19,150 nt of DNA from an uncultured Flavobacteriales bacterium (GTDB taxonomy: Bacteria; Bacteroidota; Bacteroidia; Flavobacteriales_D; Parvicellaceae). The position numbers and the translations under genes are program-made. The notes below the pieces were generated by a model. It saw nothing but the letters and a program-made list of their open reading frames with translations. It had not been told where the DNA came from and did no database searches. Where the stretch lies: assembly GCA_937924345.1 (NCBI GenBank), contig CALDTD010000189.1, forward strand, positions 1-19,150, read 5' to 3'. Each line of letters starts with the position of its first letter. Positions within the stretch are counted from its first letter, which is position 1. Positions 15,213 to 19,150 of the stretch are shown here, piece by piece.

Positions 15213-16655
15213 CTATTTTGCTGTGCCTAATAAGTATATGCTTTTGTCAATAGGCTCTGCTAATAAATACAGTTGATTATCGAACTGAAGCGCTTTTTTA
15301 GGGCTAAAAATAAGTTGCTCTTTTGTGCCGATAAAACTATTTTTAACAATGGTTTTAGATAAGTTCCCTTGATTATCGATAGTGAATTGACGAGCTCCTA
15401 CCGCTGTGTTAAGACCAAAATCATTATCTAGTTTTTTATCTGTGTATCCAACCTCATTATAAATAATTGCAATATTGTTATTTGTAGTATCATTAAAACT
15501 TATGTAAGAATTCCAATATCCTTTTTCTGTTTTATCGTTTTGGTTTGTTCTTAAAGCTTTATCCCATAGTAATCCTCCTTTTAAATCAAAAGATGTAACA
15601 ATTAGCCCATCAGAAATTATAGTGTTATTTCCAGTTTTTTTATTGGCTTCGTTTTGCAAATGTTCAAGTATTATAGAAATGTTTTCTTTTTGTTGTATTA
15701 TTTTACTTGTTTTAAAATAAAAAATCCCCGTTCCATACTTACGCATTGATTTTTCTGAAGTAAAAGCTAGTAAAGTTTCATTACTTATGCCATACTCTTT
15801 CTTAAAGATTTTATCGCCCGAAGAGTTAAATTTGGCTATGTATGTGCCTTCAACCCTATTACTATTGGGTGAAGTATATGTACCTCCCACTATTAACTCT
15901 CCATCTTCATTTAATACAAATTGAGCATCATGAATTGATTTATAATTAAGTTTAAACTCATTTAAAGAAGTGTTTCCAGTTTTTGAATAGGTTAATAAAT
16001 AATAATGACTTAATCCGCGTTCTGCTCTATACCTTTTGAGTATAAAGACATCTCCATTGTCATTAATAATAGGGACATTTATCTTTCTTTTTTGAGAAGG
16101 AATAGCTCCGATTAAATAGCGCTTAGTTCTTTCAATTTTTAAATTCTGGTCTAAGACAGTAAATACTATCGTTTCTTTACTTCCTTTTCTGTAAGGTATT
16201 TCGGTTAAAACAACTATTTTATTTGAATTTGGACTTTTGTCTATTATAAAATTACTATGCAGATTACTGGTTAATGACTGAGTCAAGATTACTTTTTCTG
16301 CTTTGTTTTCTAAAACTGATTGGGCAATTATTTGATCTTTTTTTTCCTCAGGAGAATAGACTAAAGAAAAAATTACTAAGTCCGCTCCAACTTCAAAAGT
16401 GCCTAAATACTTTCCTTTAAATGAGTAGTTTTTTGAAGTTAAATTTTGCTCACCTTTCTTTTTAAAATCAATACGGATATTCTTTTCAATTGGCTTAAAA
16501 ATAACAGCATTTAGATTCCTTAAAGGAATGATTTTAGAAATAATATTGTCGCCTTTTTCTTTTGGTTTTGACCAGTTGTAATCGGAAATTTGTCCAAGAC
16601 TTTGTAAAGTCAATAGTAAAGAAAGAGTTATAGCTATGTAATGTTTTAAATTCAC
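15213..16655 (-). CDS. Secreted protein, probable beta-propeller-like fold, unknown function
   Basis: The product of ~480 residues has a signal peptide (NLKHYIAITLSLLLTLQSLG then Q). No ATG precedes it; I chose the GTG at 16655, which starts the signal peptide exactly, while a TTG at 16676 would add seven residues (LFCIRLV region). The mature part is beta-rich, with repeated strand-turn motifs such as DGELIVGGTYTSP, GTYIAKFNSSGDKIFKKEYG, IVTSFDLKGGLLWDKAL and QFTIDNQGNLSKTIV, resembling blades of propeller proteins that report 'element of data plus label' in surface proteins. No catalytic motif and no sorting domain are visible, so a periplasmic or outer-membrane place is likely. It begins 107 bases after the giant repeat protein's stop on the same strand and may share its transcript. 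Confidence 0.75.
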   Translation of the reverse strand: MNLKHYIAITLSLLLTLQSLGQISDYNWSKPKEKGDNIISKIIPLRNLNAVIFKPIEKNIRIDFKKKGEQNLTSKNYSFKGKYLGTFEVGADLVIFSLVYSPEEKKDQIIAQSVLENKAEKVILTQSLTSNLHSNFIIDKSPNSNKIVVLTEIPYRKGSKETIVFTVLDQNLKIERTKRYLIGAIPSQKRKINVPIINDNGDVFILKRYRAERGLSHYYLLTYSKTGNTSLNEFKLNYKSIHDAQFVLNEDGELIVGGTYTSPNSNRVEGTYIAKFNSSGDKIFKKEYGISNETLLAFTSEKSMRKYGTGIFYFKTSKIIQQKENISIILEHLQNEANKKTGNNTIISDGLIVTSFDLKGGLLWDKALRTNQNDKTEKGYWNSYISFNDTTNNNIAIIYNEVGYTDKKLDNDFGLNTAVGARQFTIDNQGNLSKTIVKNSFIGTKEQLIFSPKKALQFDNQLYLLAEPIDKSIYLLGTAK

Positions 16656-16762
16656 GAGTCTAATACAAAATAACAAATTTTATTTTAAATCGGTTTTTTA
16701 TAGTTGGGAATAATGTATTAATAGCCTTGTTTTATAATTTATCTTGCCTATATAAATGAGTT

Positions 16763-19150
16763 CTACCTTATCAGTGTAATATTCCCTTTTTCAAAATATG
16801 GTTCGTCTGTTTTTTCGCAACTTATTTCAAGGTAATAAACAAAAACAGCAGGATCACAATTTGCACCTTTAAATGTTCCGTCCCAACCAATAGATTGGTT
16901 TGTAGTTTCAAACACTAATTCTCCCCAACGGTTGTAAACTCTAAAAACTAATTCTCCAATATTATTTCCCCTTACAAATAAGTTGTCATTAGCATTGTCG
17001 GCATTTGGTGTAAAAGCGTTTGGAACATAAACATCTTCCTCGCCACATTTTAATTCGTTTACTACTATTTTAATGGAATCTGTTTTTGTACAGCCTTCTT
17101 TTTCTGCTGTTAGGTAATAAGTAGTTGTGCTTGTAGGTGAAGCATTTGTTGTTGCGCTATTAGGTTGGTCTACTCCTTCAATCCAAGTATAACTGTAACT
17201 GGTATCGTTTGGAGTGGCAAAAAGTATAGTGGAATTTCCTTCAATAACAGTATCATTACTAGTAGTTGCATTTAGATTTATAAATCCAATTGGATTTATA
17301 GTTACGTCTATAGAATCTATTACAGTACAATTTAATGAGTTTACTCCCACTACAGAATATGTTGTCGAAACCTCAGGCTGAACAGTAATAGTTGGTGTGC
17401 CATTTCCCGAAATAATTCCTGTGTTGGGAGACCAAGTGTATGTTAGCGGAAAAGACGGAGCTAAATTGGTTGCGGTTATTGTAGTTTCGTCTCCTCTGCA
17501 AATTTGAACTCCAGAAGTTAAGTCTAATTGGCCAGAAGTTACAACAATGTTTACACTGTCTTCTAATGTACAACCTCTGTCAAATATTTGGATGTAATAG
17601 ATTGTTGGCTCTGTAGGACTAATTGTAATGCTACTATCTTGTAAAGAACTGTTTATTGTGTCAGAAAAATTTAAAGAAGAAGACCAAATATAATTACCGC
17701 TCGTTCCGTTTGAACTGGCAAATAAATCAATTATAGAAGTATCGGAACATAAAGCTGTATCATTACTTACTGTCAATGATAAATCAATTACTTCTATCGT
17801 AAACGAGAGAACGTCGCTGCAGTTTCCAAATGTGCTAGTAAGTGTATAATTTGTGGTTTGAGAAGGGTTGGTTAAAATTGGAGTAAAACCATCTCCAGAA
17901 ATAATTACAGAATTAGGAGACCAGTCATGTATCATTGAGTTAAATAAATAGTCGTTTTCTACAGCAACAGAGACGGTGTCTCCCAAACAAATTTGTGATG
18001 GTGCTATTACTTGATGATTACCAAAAACAGAACTTACGCTTACACTATCTTTTAAGGTGCAATTTCCATTCTCAATTTGGATATAATAAGTTTGAAAAGC
18101 ATTCCCAAAAACACTAATTTGATTGTTTGTAATAGGAGTGTTTAGCGTGTCAGTAAAGTTTGTATTAGAAGACCATATAAAATTGGTTGAAGTTCCGTTA
18201 GAGTTGGCAACTAGGTCGACTGAAATTGTATCATAACATAAAACAGTATCTTCAGTTACCGAAAGTTCTATTGGTGTTATATTTATAGTATGTTGTAGTG
18301 TGTCAAAACATCCTGAGTTTTCTGCAAACAGTGTATAGGTTAAAGAGTTTTGTGGTTGTACAATTACTGTTTCAGTTCCGTCTCCAGAAACAATAGTCGC
18401 ATCTAGCTCCCAATTATAATTTACATTATTTGTAGAGGCAGTATTCGTTACTTGCAGTGTAATTAAGTCGTTTTGGCAGCCATCTGTAGGCCCGGTAATT
18501 TGAGTTTGCCCAAACACAATGTCTATTGCTGTACTATCGGTAATTGTACATCCGTTACTTTCGGCTAAAATATAGAAAATGGTATCATTAGTTGGAAGAA
18601 CAGAAAGGTTTCCGTTTGAGGTTGAAGTATTAAGGGTGTCTGTAAAAAGGTTGTTGCTAGACCATATAAAGTTAGTGTTTGATGAAGATGAAGTAGCGTT
18701 AAAATCTATTCCTGAATTTGCATTACAGATGATAGTGTCATTAGGAATGTTTATATCTACATTCACTACACTCAAAATAAATTCTAATGTATCTAAACAA
18801 CCTTCAGTATTCAGTGCCACAGAATATGTAGTAGTTAAAGTTGGGTTTGCTGTGATGCTTGATGTTCCGTCTCCTAAAAGAATACTTCCATCAGGTGACC
18901 AGTCATAAGTAGTTAAGTTTCCATTTTGAAAGTTTGAATTTGCTGAAATAGTTGTAGTTTCATTTGTACAAACAATATTGTCTCCAGACAAAGAAGTAGT
19001 ACCGTAAATAGTTGTCACTTTTACACTGTCATTAAGTTCACATTTGTTATTATTTACTTTTACAAAATAAGTATTGGTATTTGAAGGGGTAAATGTATAA
19101 GTGCTATCTAATGTGTTACTATTGAGTGTGTCTAAAAAGGCATTTGAACT
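16763..19150 (-). CDS. Second giant T9SS-exported surface protein, C-terminal part (alternating Ig-like repeats, type B sorting domain)
   Basis: The frame stays open to the window edge at 19150, so the 5' part is missing; the GTG at 19018 is only an internal Val codon. Upstream of the sorting domain the protein is a chain of Ig-like units of two kinds that alternate (see repeat entry). The C-terminal ~95 residues (bases 16763-17050) carry YVPNAFTPNADNANDNLF, VYNRWGELVFETTN and IGWDGTFKG: the gliding-motility-associated type B T9SS sorting domain, as in the other giant gene but with different repeats. It lacks the PKD domains found there. No PorP/SprF gene follows; the next gene downstream is an unrelated secreted protein. 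Likely a cell-surface adhesin; the ligand is unknown. Confidence 0.92.
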   Translation of the reverse strand, partial: SSNAFLDTLNSNTLDSTYTFTPSNTNTYFVKVNNNKCELNDSVKVTTIYGTTSLSGDNIVCTNETTTISANSNFQNGNLTTYDWSPDGSILLGDGTSSITANPTLTTTYSVALNTEGCLDTLEFILSVVNVDINIPNDTIICNANSGIDFNATSSSSNTNFIWSSNNLFTDTLNTSTSNGNLSVLPTNDTIFYILAESNGCTITDSTAIDIVFGQTQITGPTDGCQNDLITLQVTNTASTNNVNYNWELDATIVSGDGTETVIVQPQNSLTYTLFAENSGCFDTLQHTINITPIELSVTEDTVLCYDTISVDLVANSNGTSTNFIWSSNTNFTDTLNTPITNNQISVFGNAFQTYYIQIENGNCTLKDSVSVSSVFGNHQVIAPSQICLGDTVSVAVENDYLFNSMIHDWSPNSVIISGDGFTPILTNPSQTTNYTLTSTFGNCSDVLSFTIEVIDLSLTVSNDTALCSDTSIIDLFASSNGTSGNYIWSSSLNFSDTINSSLQDSSITISPTEPTIYYIQIFDRGCTLEDSVNIVVTSGQLDLTSGVQICRGDETTITATNLAPSFPLTYTWSPNTGIISGNGTPTITVQPEVSTTYSVVGVNSLNCTVIDSIDVTINPIGFINLNATTSNDTVIEGNSTILFATPNDTSYSYTWIEGVDQPNSATTNASPTSTTTYYLTAEKEGCTKTDSIKIVVNELKCGEEDVYVPNAFTPNADNANDNLFVRGNNIGELVFRVYNRWGELVFETTNQSIGWDGTFKGANCDPAVFVYYLEISCEKTDEPYFEKGNITLIR
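17293..19150 (-). repeat. Alternating A-B Ig-like repeat array, ~486-bp period
   Basis: Type A units carry IWSSNxxFTDTLNT, then YYIQIExGxCTLxDS; they start near 18757, 18271 and 17785, with a fragment at the window edge and a degenerate one near 17293. Type B units carry a W-S-P and I-I-S-G-D-G-T pattern, then TYTLxxxxxxCxDTLxF, starting near 18990, 18511, 18022 and 17536. Successive A units are 162 codons apart and B units 160-163, so the A-B pair is the duplicated module. Each unit keeps one Cys early and one late. Confidence 0.85.

Noticed and set aside
18579..18908. Plus-strand open frame inside the second giant gene, and a minus-strand out-of-frame one at 17373-17573
   Set aside because: Both are shadows of the Ig-like repeats, with no start context or family signal.

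Overview
The window is a low-GC (roughly one third G+C), gene-dense stretch of chromosome from a Bacteroidota bacterium, most likely a member of the Flavobacteriales. The evidence is the type IX secretion (T9SS) signature: two very large repeat proteins end in the gliding-motility-associated type B sorting domain, and one is followed directly by a PorP/SprF-family outer-membrane protein. Shine-Dalgarno sequences are mostly absent, and upstream elements resemble the Bacteroidota promoter (TTG, about 19 bases, TAnnTTTG). I cannot name genus or species. There are no rRNA or tRNA genes, CRISPR arrays, insertion sequences or phage genes.

Layout. (1) Bases 1-4136, plus strand: the C-terminal part of a giant cell-surface protein (tandem ~90-residue Cys-containing Ig-like repeats, two PKD domains, sorting domain), then a PorP/SprF protein and a terminator hairpin. 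(2) Bases 4341-7619, minus strand: a tightly packed operon of a YfiR-like periplasmic protein, a periplasmic TPR protein and a membrane HAMP-coiled coil-SpoIIE phosphatase. It looks like an envelope-to-cytoplasm signalling module. (3) Bases 7699-8575, minus strand: a ferritin with, 10 bases downstream, an extremely lysine-rich exported small protein that has no ATG, GTG or TTG start. (4) Bases 8718-10253, minus strand: a LON-substrate-binding-domain protein and a secreted YD-repeat-like protein. (5) Bases 10501-15210, plus strand: a housekeeping run of prfB (no programmed frameshift), an ArsC-family reductase, RNase HI, an NADPH:quinone-oxidoreductase-like enzyme and a DUF819 membrane protein carrying an unusual exported N-terminal domain. 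(6) Bases 15213-19150, minus strand: a secreted protein of unknown function and the C-terminal part of a second giant T9SS surface protein, whose repeats alternate between two unit types with a ~162-residue period.

How the genes fit together. The two giant proteins are probably exported adhesins of the T9SS; the PorP/SprF protein next to the first is probably its attachment or secretion partner. The YfiR/TPR/SpoIIE operon is the most interesting candidate system: in the known YfiR pathway the partner is a HAMP diguanylate cyclase, whereas here the linked membrane protein has a serine/threonine phosphatase output. The lysine-rich gene is the main finding that standard gene calling would miss.
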